Part shown: positions 8,486-15,842 of the stretch, in pieces
How the letters are laid out: the number at the start of each line of letters is the position of its first letter
Position numbering within the stretch: position 1 is the stretch's first letter
Assembly: GCA_002841945.1 (NCBI GenBank)
Contig: PHBI01000048.1
Span: 1 to 38,139, forward strand
DNA length: 38,139 bases
Direction of reading: 5' to 3'
From: Deltaproteobacteria bacterium HGW-Deltaproteobacteria-14
GTDB taxonomy: Bacteria; Myxococcota_A; UBA9042; PHBI01
Program-made: the position numbers and the translations under genes
The notes under the pieces: generated by a model
Seen by the model: only the letters and a program-made list of their open reading frames with translations
Databases searched by the model: none
What the model was told of the DNA's origin: nothing

Positions 8486-9391
8486 CTACGACAGCAGATC
8501 GCTTACAGAGCGCTCGGCCTCGTCGCGCAGCTTGTGCGTCTCGATGACGAGGTCCCAGAAGGTGTGGCTGTCGATGTTGAGCAGCTCGCAGACGTGCTCG
8601 GCCAGCTGGTCGCGGACGTCGTCGCGCAGCTGATCGCTGACCAGGTGGGCGAGCCCGCTCGCGGCGGCCGTGAAGCGCAGATAGTCCGCCTCGTCGACCG
8701 AGGTGTCCGCGGGGGCGATGCCGGTGCGGTGGCCGACGGCGGCGACCTCGAACAGGTGCGGCAGGCGCCACTCGCGGCAGAGGATGGCCCCGTACGCGGT
8801 CAGCGGCGCGACGCCCAGCGCCCGCTCGGCCTCCTCGGGGAGGCCGTGGTGGGTCGCTCGCCACTCGGAGATGCGGAGGTAGGCGGTGGGATCGATGGCC
8901 AGGCAGGCGAGGGCGCCCACCTCGTGGAGCAGACCCAGCGTCCAGGCGGTCGAGCTCGAGAGCCAGCGCGCGCGGCTGCGGGTCAGGTCGCGGGTGAGGA
9001 GCGCCGAGAGGGTCGCCTGGCGCCAGAACCCCTCGAGCAGCGCGCGGTCGACGCGCCGGAAGGTGTTGACGATGGAGGCGGTGATGACCAGGCGGTAGAC
9101 CTCCTGGTTGCCGAGGTAGGCGATCGCCGTCGTCGGCCGGGTGATCTGTTGCGGCAGGCCGTAGAACGCCGAGTTGATCAGCCGGAGCATCGTCACCACG
9201 AGCGCCGGGTCGCGCCGCACGATGCGAGAGAGGTGTTGAGCCCCGGAGACGCCGTCGTCGAGCGCCTGCTGGACCTCGAGGAGGATGGTCGGGCTCATCG
9301 GCAGGAGGCTCGCGACGCGGGTGAGCTGGGCTTCGTCAAAGCCCGCGAGCGGGTGCCCGTGCGGTTGGATCTCGGATTGGGGGGCCATCAT
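8486..9391 (-). CDS. HDOD-domain signalling protein
   Basis: This protein of 301 residues is essentially one HDOD domain (about 25-225): MSPTILLEVQQALDD, IVRRDPALVVTMLRLINSAFYG, TTAIAYLGNQEVYRLVITAS, then LLHEVGALA. The last motif replaces the HD-type metal dyad (LLHDIG in relatives with HD) by His-Glu. HDOD proteins are non-catalytic partners in motility, surface and cyclic-di-GMP pathways. Two tandem ATG codons (9391, 9388) follow AGGTGG; the second is better spaced. It diverges from another HDOD protein (9638-11260), so the pair may be co-regulated from the shared 246-bp gap. The C terminus (about 240-301) is helical and unassigned. Confidence 0.88.
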   Translation of the reverse strand: MMAPQSEIQPHGHPLAGFDEAQLTRVASLLPMSPTILLEVQQALDDGVSGAQHLSRIVRRDPALVVTMLRLINSAFYGLPQQITRPTTAIAYLGNQEVYRLVITASIVNTFRRVDRALLEGFWRQATLSALLTRDLTRSRARWLSSSTAWTLGLLHEVGALACLAIDPTAYLRISEWRATHHGLPEEAERALGVAPLTAYGAILCREWRLPHLFEVAAVGHRTGIAPADTSVDEADYLRFTAAASGLAHLVSDQLRDDVRDQLAEHVCELLNIDSHTFWDLVIETHKLRDEAERSVSDLLS

Positions 9392-9557
9392 CTTCCACCT
9401 CGGTGTGCACGCAGGGCGTAGCTCCAACCTCGACAACGTGACTTTTGGTGTTTCCTTGAGCGCTATTTCGCCAGCGCACATGGGCGCACGCCGCCGGTGC
9501 CCCGTCGCCCCTCGTGCGATTTTCGTGAAGGAGGGGCCAGGAGCGGTGTCCAGAACG

Positions 9558-9573
9558 GACGGATTCATCCGTC
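9558..9573 (+). promoter_or_regulatory. Dyad operator candidate between divergent HDOD genes
   Basis: GACGGAT-TC-ATCCGTC is a perfect inverted repeat (7-nt arms, 2-nt centre) located 64 bp upstream of the HDOD/GGDEF-like gene and about 165 bp upstream of the divergent HDOD gene. Its symmetry and two-turn length fit a dimeric regulator site. It is also short enough to occur by chance in a structured leader. Confidence 0.4.
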
Positions 9574-9637
9574 TCTCTCACCGGCGCTCAAGGAATCCCG
9601 AGGAGGGACGACACAGGGAAGGCTGGAAGGAGTGTCC

Positions 9638-11260
9638 ATGACCGATCCGCGCCCCATCGTTTGCCGTGCGCCCTATCACGACCACGAAGGGCGGTTGGCC
9701 GTCCCGGTCGATCCGGCGCTCACGCCCGAGCTCCTCCCGCCGCCGGCGGCCGCGGCGGTCCTCGCCGCCGTCGCCCGCGCCGCGGACGTCGCGACCCTGG
9801 TCCAGCTCGTCGGCGCCGACTCCGGCCTGGCCGACATCGCGCTCGCCCTCGGAGGGAGCCCTCTGCTCGGGACCGGGCGCCGACCGAGCTCCATCACGGA
9901 GGTGGCGCGAGATCTCGGCGCCCCGGCGCTCCGCGACGCCGCGCTGGTGTGGACGGTCCGCTCCATCATCGCCGCCGCCCCGGCCCCGGGCTTCAACATC
10001 AAGCGCTTCCTCGAGGACGCGACCCGTCGCGCGAGCGTGGCGTTCGCCGCCGCGCGCACCGCCGGCTACGAGTCGCCGCGAGAGGCCTTCACCGCCGGGC
10101 TGCTGCAGGACTTCGGCGTCGTCGCGATGGGGCTCCTGTGCCCCGAGCGCGCCGGTCAGCTCGACCTCTGTCAGGCGCGGCCGATCGGCGAGCGCGTCCT
10201 CTGGGAGCGCGCCATCTTCGGCGGGGCACACACCGAGGTCATGGCGTCCTACGCCCCCGTGTGGCACCTCCCGCCGGGGCTGGCCCACGCGCTCGGCGCG
10301 CACCACGACGACGTCATCGCGTTGCCGGACCGGCGCGCCCAGCGCCTCTCGGAGCTCCTCCGGCTGGCCGACGCCGTGACCGACCTGTGTCAGGTCGGCG
10401 CGACGGAGGTGAACCTGGGGCGCGCGCGCGCCAAGCTCGCCGCGTTGCGGACCCGGCGACCGATGACCCTGGCGAACCTCCTGGAGGAGGCCGCCGACAC
10501 CGCCCCCGCCCTCGCGACGACGCTCGGGCTCCCGGTCCCGCCGCGCTGCACCCTCGAGAGCCTGCTCGGCGCCCCGACCCGCGCGGCGCTGCGGCCGATT
10601 CAGGGGCACGGTGGGCGGAGCCGCGCGGTTCGGGTAGGCCGGATCCAGCGCACCGAGGAGCTCCATCGCGAGAAGGAACACCTCGCGCGCGAGCTGAGCT
10701 CGAGGCGCTCTCACGTGTCCCTGCTGAACCGCCTGGACACCGGGACCGGCGTGTCGAGCCGGCGCGAGCTCTGCACCATACTGGACGGCCTCATGAGGCA
10801 GGCCGATCACCCCGCCGGGCCGCTCAGCGTCGTCCTCGTCGAGCTCGAGGACGCCGTCGAGGCGACCGGCGACCCCCACGGCGTCGACGCCCTCGCCGTG
10901 CTGCGCGAGGCCGCCGCCCGGATCCGGGAGGGGCTACGCGCCGATGACGTGCTCGGGCGCATCGGGTCCGACGTGCCCGCCTTCGGGTTGCTGTTGCCGA
11001 GCTGCGACAGCGCCGACGGCCCGTCCGTCGTCGCCCGCCTCAGGGATCGCTTGAACCCGCGGCCGGTGAGGCTGGCCGATGGGCGTGAGATCACCTGCGC
11101 CGCGGTCTTCGGCGGGACCACCGTCCCACCTGGCGGGCCCTACTCCATCGAGGACGTCGTCGCCGCCTGCGAGCGCGCGATCGAGCTCGCGCGCGAGGGT
11201 GGGGTGGACGTCGCCTGGTGCGAGACCACCGAGGCCCAGGTCACCGCCACCGGAAGCTGA
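9638..11260 (+). CDS. HDOD protein with degenerate GGDEF-like C terminus
   Basis: This is a 540-residue cytoplasmic protein. Residues about 30-260 form an HDOD domain (SITEVARDLGAPALRDAALVW, FTAGLLQDFGVVAMGLL), where the His-Asp of HD phosphohydrolases is Gln-Asp. A charged helix (about 340-370, RTEELHREKEHLARELSSRR) leads to a diguanylate-cyclase-like fold (about 375-535: LNRLDTGTGVSSRREL, LSVVLVELEDAVE, AARIREGLRADDVLGRIGSDVPAF). The active-site GGDEF loop is replaced by GSDVP (443-447), so no cyclase activity is expected; it may bind GTP or act as a scaffold. ATG 9638 follows AAGGAG at 7-nt spacing. It is divergent from the HDOD gene at 8486-9391. Confidence 0.85.
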   Translation: MTDPRPIVCRAPYHDHEGRLAVPVDPALTPELLPPPAAAAVLAAVARAADVATLVQLVGADSGLADIALALGGSPLLGTGRRPSSITEVARDLGAPALRDAALVWTVRSIIAAAPAPGFNIKRFLEDATRRASVAFAAARTAGYESPREAFTAGLLQDFGVVAMGLLCPERAGQLDLCQARPIGERVLWERAIFGGAHTEVMASYAPVWHLPPGLAHALGAHHDDVIALPDRRAQRLSELLRLADAVTDLCQVGATEVNLGRARAKLAALRTRRPMTLANLLEEAADTAPALATTLGLPVPPRCTLESLLGAPTRAALRPIQGHGGRSRAVRVGRIQRTEELHREKEHLARELSSRRSHVSLLNRLDTGTGVSSRRELCTILDGLMRQADHPAGPLSVVLVELEDAVEATGDPHGVDALAVLREAAARIREGLRADDVLGRIGSDVPAFGLLLPSCDSADGPSVVARLRDRLNPRPVRLADGREITCAAVFGGTTVPPGGPYSIEDVVAACERAIELAREGGVDVAWCETTEAQVTATGS

Positions 11261-11332
11261 TCTGAGACGGCAGGTCTTCGACCGATGCCCGGGCGCTGCG
11301 CCCCGCGCCCCCCGAAGGGAGCCCCGAAAGGG

Positions 11333-11364
11333 CCGCCTGGCCAAACGCGAAGCGGGCCAGGCGG
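11333..11364. terminator. Bidirectional terminator-like hairpin in convergent gap
   Basis: CCGCCTGGCC and GGCCAGGCGG form a perfect 10-bp stem with a 12-nt loop in the 237-bp gap between two converging genes. Short GAA-loop hairpins of the CCC-GAA-GGG type lie just before it (about 11310-11332). There is no T tract in either direction. The rest of the gap shows no gene; a small structured RNA cannot be excluded. Confidence 0.45.
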
Positions 11365-11497
11365 TGGCGAAGCGAGTCTGAGCGGCGTCGGTCGTCGGGA
11401 GGAGACGGTTGTCAATCATGTTGACGAATGCGGCGCGCGGTCGGCAGGGCGCCGCGCCATGAGGGCGACCGGCGTGGGCGCTCGCCGCGGGAGGTGG

Positions 11498-13036
11498 TCA
11501 CCCGCGCAGCAGCGCCGCCTCGATGGCGCGGGCGAGGTCCGCGTCGTGGTACGGCTTGCGCAGCACCTCGGCGTCGACCGCCGGGGCGGCTTCGGCGCCC
11601 TCGGGGAGCGGATCGAAGCCGGTCACGAGCACGACCGGGACGTCGGGGCGGTGCATCCGGATCCACCGCGCCAGGTCGTAGCCGTCGAGCGGCCCCGGCA
11701 TCCGCACGTCGCTCAAGACGACGTCGATCGGGTCGGACTGGAGTCGGTCGAGGGCCTGGTCGGCGTCGGCCGCCTCCGTCACGTGGTAGCCGAGCCCGAT
11801 GAGCGTCCTCACGGCCAGCCGCCGCACGCGCGCCTCGTCCTCGACCACCAGCACGCGCGCCCCGGTCGTCGCGCGCCCGCGGCGGCGCCCGATGGGGCCC
11901 TGGTGCACCAGGGTCGGCGGCGACGCGCGGTCCACCCACGGCAGGAGCAGCGTCACCGTGGTGCCCTCCGCCGGCCGGCTGTCGAGCAGCAGCGTCCCGC
12001 CGGACTGGCGAGCGAAGGTGTACGCCATGCTCAGCCCGAGTCCGGTTCCGCCGCTGCCCTCGCGGGTCGTGAAGAACGGCTCCACGGCGCGCCGCGCGGT
12101 CGCCTCGTCCATACCGATCCCGTCGTCCGCGACGCGCACACGGGCGTAGCGCCCCGCCGGGACGTCGGCGCCGTCCGCGACGTCGATCGCGTCGACCAGG
12201 ATGCGCAACACGCCGCCGGCGGGCATCGCGTGGCGCGCGTTGATCGCCAGGTTGAGCACGGTGCTCTCGAGCTGCGCGCGGTCCACCACCGCGGCGACGA
12301 AGCCGCTCCCCGGGTCGATCTCGAGGCGCACGCTCGGCGGCAGCACCCGCGACACCAGCCGCGCGAAGTCCCGCAGCGTCAGGCGCAGATCCACCGCGCG
12401 CGGGCGCAGCTGCCGGTCGCGGGCGATCGACAGCAGTCGCCGCGTCAGGTTGATGCCGTCGTAGGCCGCCGACAGCGCGTCCTCGACCAGCTCACGGTCG
12501 TCGCGCGCGATCAGCTCGTCCAGGGTCAGGATCTTGAGGTTGCCGACGATGACCGTGAGGAGGTTGTTGAAGTCGTGGCAGATGCCGCCGGTCAGCTGCC
12601 CCACCGCCTCCATCTTCTGGGCGCGGATGAGGCTGCTCTCGCGCGCCCGGGACCCGGTCGCGTCGCGAAACGTCAGGACCGTCACCAGGCGGGCGCCAGG
12701 GGTGGTGACCGCGCGGAGCTCCGCCGTCGCTGGGAAGGTCGAGCCGTCGCGCCGCCGCAGGGTCGCGTCGGACCAAACCACCGGCGGCTCTCCAGGACCG
12801 GGCAGCGGGGGGACGGGAGGCTCCGCCACCAGGGCGTCGAGGCTCAGGCCCATCAAGGCGTCGCGGTCGGTGGCGCCGAGGAGCCGCACCGCCGCCGGGT
12901 TGGCGTAGGCGACCCAGCCGGACGCGCCGAACCCGCAGATCCCCTCGTCGGTCGCCGCGAGGACCGCGGCCAGATCAGCTTCCCCGACCGTGTCGGCGCG
13001 GCCCTTTTCAGGCCTGGGGATCGACGGTGCTGGCAT
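11498..13036 (-). CDS. Soluble PAS sensor hybrid histidine kinase
   Basis: This 512-residue protein has no membrane segment. Domain order: PAS (about 20-130, ending [13 protein letters not shown]), HisKA with phosphoacceptor His154 ([11 protein letters not shown]), HATPase with N box [11 protein letters not shown] (261-271), DDGIGMD (304-310) and GTGLGLS, then a receiver domain (395-510) with acidic pocket EDE (399-401) and phosphoacceptor Asp443 (SDVRMPG). It should sense an intracellular cue and pass phosphate from His to its own Asp; no output domain or partner regulator is adjacent. ATG 13036 is preceded by AGGAG at 5-nt spacing. It diverges from the HEAT/PilZ/kinase operon across 229 bp, so it is a plausible but unproven regulator of that operon. 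Confidence 0.92.
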   Translation of the reverse strand: MPAPSIPRPEKGRADTVGEADLAAVLAATDEGICGFGASGWVAYANPAAVRLLGATDRDALMGLSLDALVAEPPVPPLPGPGEPPVVWSDATLRRRDGSTFPATAELRAVTTPGARLVTVLTFRDATGSRARESSLIRAQKMEAVGQLTGGICHDFNNLLTVIVGNLKILTLDELIARDDRELVEDALSAAYDGINLTRRLLSIARDRQLRPRAVDLRLTLRDFARLVSRVLPPSVRLEIDPGSGFVAAVVDRAQLESTVLNLAINARHAMPAGGVLRILVDAIDVADGADVPAGRYARVRVADDGIGMDEATARRAVEPFFTTREGSGGTGLGLSMAYTFARQSGGTLLLDSRPAEGTTVTLLLPWVDRASPPTLVHQGPIGRRRGRATTGARVLVVEDEARVRRLAVRTLIGLGYHVTEAADADQALDRLQSDPIDVVLSDVRMPGPLDGYDLARWIRMHRPDVPVVLVTGFDPLPEGAEAAPAVDAEVLRKPYHDADLARAIEAALLRG

Positions 13037-13265
13037 CTGACTCCTGGGGGACGTGGACCCGTGTGCAGCGCAACGGGAGCCCCCCCGGTTCTAATAAGCG
13101 CAAATTCGAGCGGGCCGGTGGGCGCCTGCGAGACGATGGGCGGCCGTTCATTACGTCCCGCTTACGTTTGTCTACACAAAAACTCCTGCGGGGTTCCCCG
13201 GAAAGGCCGTTGGTAGGCTCAGAGCGGCGAGGGCCAGGTGAGCCACGTCGAGTCAGGAGTCGGGG
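13037..13265. promoter_or_regulatory. Divergent promoter region with AT-rich islands
   Basis: This gap separates the hybrid kinase (-) from the five-gene operon (+). Two conspicuously AT-rich patches stand out in GC-rich DNA: TTCTAATAAGCGCAAATTCG near 13090-13110, and a region near 13166-13184 with the dyad TTTGT-CTAC-ACAAA (13167-13180). A second dyad, CGGGG-TT-CCCCG, is at 13189-13200. These are likely core promoters and an operator; exact start points cannot be read. Confidence 0.4.
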
Positions 13266-15314
13266 ATGACAAGCCATGACGTCACATCGAAGCGCACGGC
13301 GGCTTCGTCGCGCGAAGGCGGGTCGATGAGGCGCTGGTTCGCACACGGCGCAGGCCCGGTCCTCGTCGCTCTCCTTTGCGGGCCCTTCGGGGGCCCGGCC
13401 CACGCCGGCGAGGCGGACCTCGACGGGCCACGGGCCGCGCGCGACTTCGTCGCCGTGGGCGCCGACGCCGTCAGCTCCGTCACCGCCAGCTCCGCGATCG
13501 CCGACTGCCCCCCTCAGAGCGTGCTCGACGGGAAGGTCGGCGTCCCGTGGATCTCCCGCTCGGACGACCGCGAGGGCGCGAGCCTGACGCTCCGCTTCGG
13601 CCACGTACACTGGCTCGACCACGTCGACGTCGTCGTCGGACACGGTCGCGACAACGTGAGCTTCCACGCGTTCGGCCGCCCGACCAGCCTCGAGCTCGTC
13701 TTCTCCGACGGGCGGCGCGAGCGCTACCCGATGAAGGACACCCGGCGCGCCCAGCGCATCACCTTCATGTCCCTCGCCGTGACCGACTCGCTGACCCTCA
13801 TCCTGCACGACGTCGACGGCCCGGACGGCGCCGGGGTGGCGCTCAGCGAGGTCACGGCCTACGAGCCGCGCGACGTCTTCGAGGTCGACCCGGCCTTCCG
13901 CGCCCGCATCTCCGAGTTCATGATGCTCTTCGACGATCCCGCTCGGCACGCCGAGGGGGTCGCCCTGATCGACCGCTTCGGGCGCCACGCGACGCCGTAC
14001 TTGCTGCGGCGCGTCATGGAGCCCGACGGGAAGAACCGCCGCCTGGCCCTGTCTCTCATCCTTCGCAACGACCGCGTCGCCGCGCGCCGGGCGGTGGGCC
14101 AGCTGCTCGCCAGCGACGCGGTGGACGACGTGCTCCTCGCCCTCGGGCAGCTGAGCGAGGCCCCGGACCTCGACGAGCACGGCGCGGTCGCGCGGCTGGT
14201 CCGCGAAGACCCGCGGCTGCTCGTCCGGCGCGCCGCCTTCTTCGCCCTCGCGGCCCGCCCCCCCAGCGCCGGCTGGCGCGAGCTGCTCGAGACCGTCGCC
14301 GCCGACCCCGCGCCGGGGTTCCGGGCCGTGGCGCTCCGCGAGATGGAGCGGATCGAGGCCCCGTGGGCCGAGCGGGCGCTGCTGCGGACCATCGAGCAGG
14401 GCCCCAGCGAGGACGCCAGGCTTGCGCTCGAGCTCCTCGTCGCCTCCCCGCTCCGCGACTTCGGGCCGGTCGAGCGCACCCTGCGCGGGCTCCCCGTCGC
14501 CCGCCTCGCGACCCTGCTGCCGGTCATCGGCGCCACGGTGCGCCCCGAGACCACCGCGCTCCTCGTGGAGCTGCTCGCGTCCGAGACCGACCACGTCCTC
14601 TACCGACCCCTCCACGACGCCTGCGACGCCCACGGTCGCGCCGGCCTCGGGGCGCTGCTCGCCCGGATCGAGGCCCGCGGGGAGGTGTCGCTGACGGTGA
14701 CCGACTTCCTGCTCGCCCGCGCCCCCGCCGCCGCCGAGCTGGCCGGGCCGGTCCTCGCGCGCGTCGTGACCGTCCCCGAGCACGACGACGTCGTCCAGAC
14801 GCTCATCGAGGTCGTCGGCCGCGCCCACGCCAGCGGCGCCCGCGACGCCGTCGTCCGCGCCTTCACCGATCCCGAGCGCCCGGTGAGGGTGCGCGACGCC
14901 GCCCTGCTGTGCCTCGGCCAGCTCGCGCCGACCGCCTACACCGAGGCCCTCGTCCGCGGCCAGGTCCACGCCGAGCGCACCGCGTTCCGCTCGAGCGCCT
15001 ATCGGGCGGCGATCGCGATGCGCCTCACGGACGTCGTGCCGGAGGTCCGCCGGCACCTCGGGACGCTGCCGCCGCGCCTGTGGGACCCGCTCGCGGTCGA
15101 GGTGGTCGCGGAGCTCGGCGGCGCCGACGACCTCGCCTTCCTCATCGATCGCTACATCGACGCGAACCGCGTCTCCCAGGTTGTCATCCTGCAAGGCGCC
15201 TACCGCTCCGGGTCGACCCCGGGGGTGCGCCTCCTCATCGACGCCGCGGCCGGCCGCGACCGGACCCTGCGGCGCTACGCCGAGCGCCACCTCGCCGAGG
15301 CGAAGCCCAAATGA
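13266..15314 (+). CDS. Exported protein: NADase-type glycan-binding-like domain plus HEAT repeats (copy B)
   Basis: This 682-residue protein is the paralogue of the protein at 3902-6001. After an N-terminal extension and a signal core (GPVLVALLCGPFGGPAHA), residues about 68-195 form the same beta-sandwich pattern (SVLDGKVGVPWI, VVGHGRDNVSF, FGRPTSLELVF, LAVTDSLTLILHDVDGPDGAGVALSEV). HEAT-like helical repeats follow to the end (QGAYRSGSTPGVRLLID, RRYAERHLAEAKPK). ATG 13266 has AGGAG at good spacing but gives a long n-region; ATG 13326 would give a normal signal peptide with a weaker ribosome site. It heads the operon with PilZ, Ser/Thr kinase, HD-GYP and PilZ genes, so an exported binding protein is encoded with cytoplasmic second-messenger machinery. 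The ligand is unknown. Confidence 0.85.
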   Translation: MTSHDVTSKRTAASSREGGSMRRWFAHGAGPVLVALLCGPFGGPAHAGEADLDGPRAARDFVAVGADAVSSVTASSAIADCPPQSVLDGKVGVPWISRSDDREGASLTLRFGHVHWLDHVDVVVGHGRDNVSFHAFGRPTSLELVFSDGRRERYPMKDTRRAQRITFMSLAVTDSLTLILHDVDGPDGAGVALSEVTAYEPRDVFEVDPAFRARISEFMMLFDDPARHAEGVALIDRFGRHATPYLLRRVMEPDGKNRRLALSLILRNDRVAARRAVGQLLASDAVDDVLLALGQLSEAPDLDEHGAVARLVREDPRLLVRRAAFFALAARPPSAGWRELLETVAADPAPGFRAVALREMERIEAPWAERALLRTIEQGPSEDARLALELLVASPLRDFGPVERTLRGLPVARLATLLPVIGATVRPETTALLVELLASETDHVLYRPLHDACDAHGRAGLGALLARIEARGEVSLTVTDFLLARAPAAAELAGPVLARVVTVPEHDDVVQTLIEVVGRAHASGARDAVVRAFTDPERPVRVRDAALLCLGQLAPTAYTEALVRGQVHAERTAFRSSAYRAAIAMRLTDVVPEVRRHLGTLPPRLWDPLAVEVVAELGGADDLAFLIDRYIDANRVSQVVILQGAYRSGSTPGVRLLIDAAAGRDRTLRRYAERHLAEAKPK

Positions 15315-15364
15315 AGAGTATCCCGACGACAGTTCCCCGTACCCGTCCCCATGGAGCCCGCCCC

Positions 15365-15793
15365 ATGATCCACTCAGGCTTCGACGTTCCGTCCTTCCGG
15401 GCTCGCCCCGGCCGCTCATTCCGCGACGAGGAGGAGGTCTGGAAAGACCGCCGGGCCCACGAGCGGCGCGAGCTGGTCGTGCGCGCCGACGTGACCTTCG
15501 CCAGCGGCTCGCGCTCGCCGGGCATCACCGAGAACGTGTCCCAGGGCGGCATGTTCGTGGGCACCCTCGGCACCGCCGCGGAGGGGGACATCGTCTCCGT
15601 CAGCTTCCGGCTGCCCCACGGGGGGGCCGAGGTCGTCGCGCGGGCCGAGGTCGTCCGCGTCCGCGCGCCGCGCCAGGGGCGAGCCGAGCTCATGCCTGGT
15701 CTCGGCCTGCGCTTCGTCGCCATCGACGACTTCGCCGTGGAGGCGATCGGCGCCTACGTCGAGCGGCGCACCCCCCGGTTCTCCCCGGCCTGA
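15365..15793 (+). CDS. PilZ-domain cyclic-di-GMP receptor (first)
   Basis: This single-domain protein of 142 residues carries the PilZ ligand motifs RxxxR (RAHER, residues 30-34) and NxSxxG (NVSQGG, 57-62), and a beta-barrel with PGLGLRFVAI near the end. Both cyclic-di-GMP binding motifs are intact. ATG 15365 has GGAG 8 nt upstream. An in-frame ATG at 15311 overlaps the previous stop as ATGA and would add 18 residues with translational coupling; either may be used. It is the second gene of the operon, between the exported HEAT protein and the Ser/Thr kinase. In myxobacteria such short PilZ proteins are usually adaptors; the effector here is unknown. Confidence 0.88.
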   Translation: MIHSGFDVPSFRARPGRSFRDEEEVWKDRRAHERRELVVRADVTFASGSRSPGITENVSQGGMFVGTLGTAAEGDIVSVSFRLPHGGAEVVARAEVVRVRAPRQGRAELMPGLGLRFVAIDDFAVEAIGAYVERRTPRFSPA

Positions 15794-15842
15794 ACTCGCG
15801 GGCGCTCCCCTCCGAAGCCCCGCCGCCCAGGACTCGCCACCC

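Noticed and set aside
9638..11260. Active diguanylate cyclase
   Set aside because: The C-terminal fold looks GGDEF-like but the catalytic loop is GSDVP, lacking the required acidic residue pattern.
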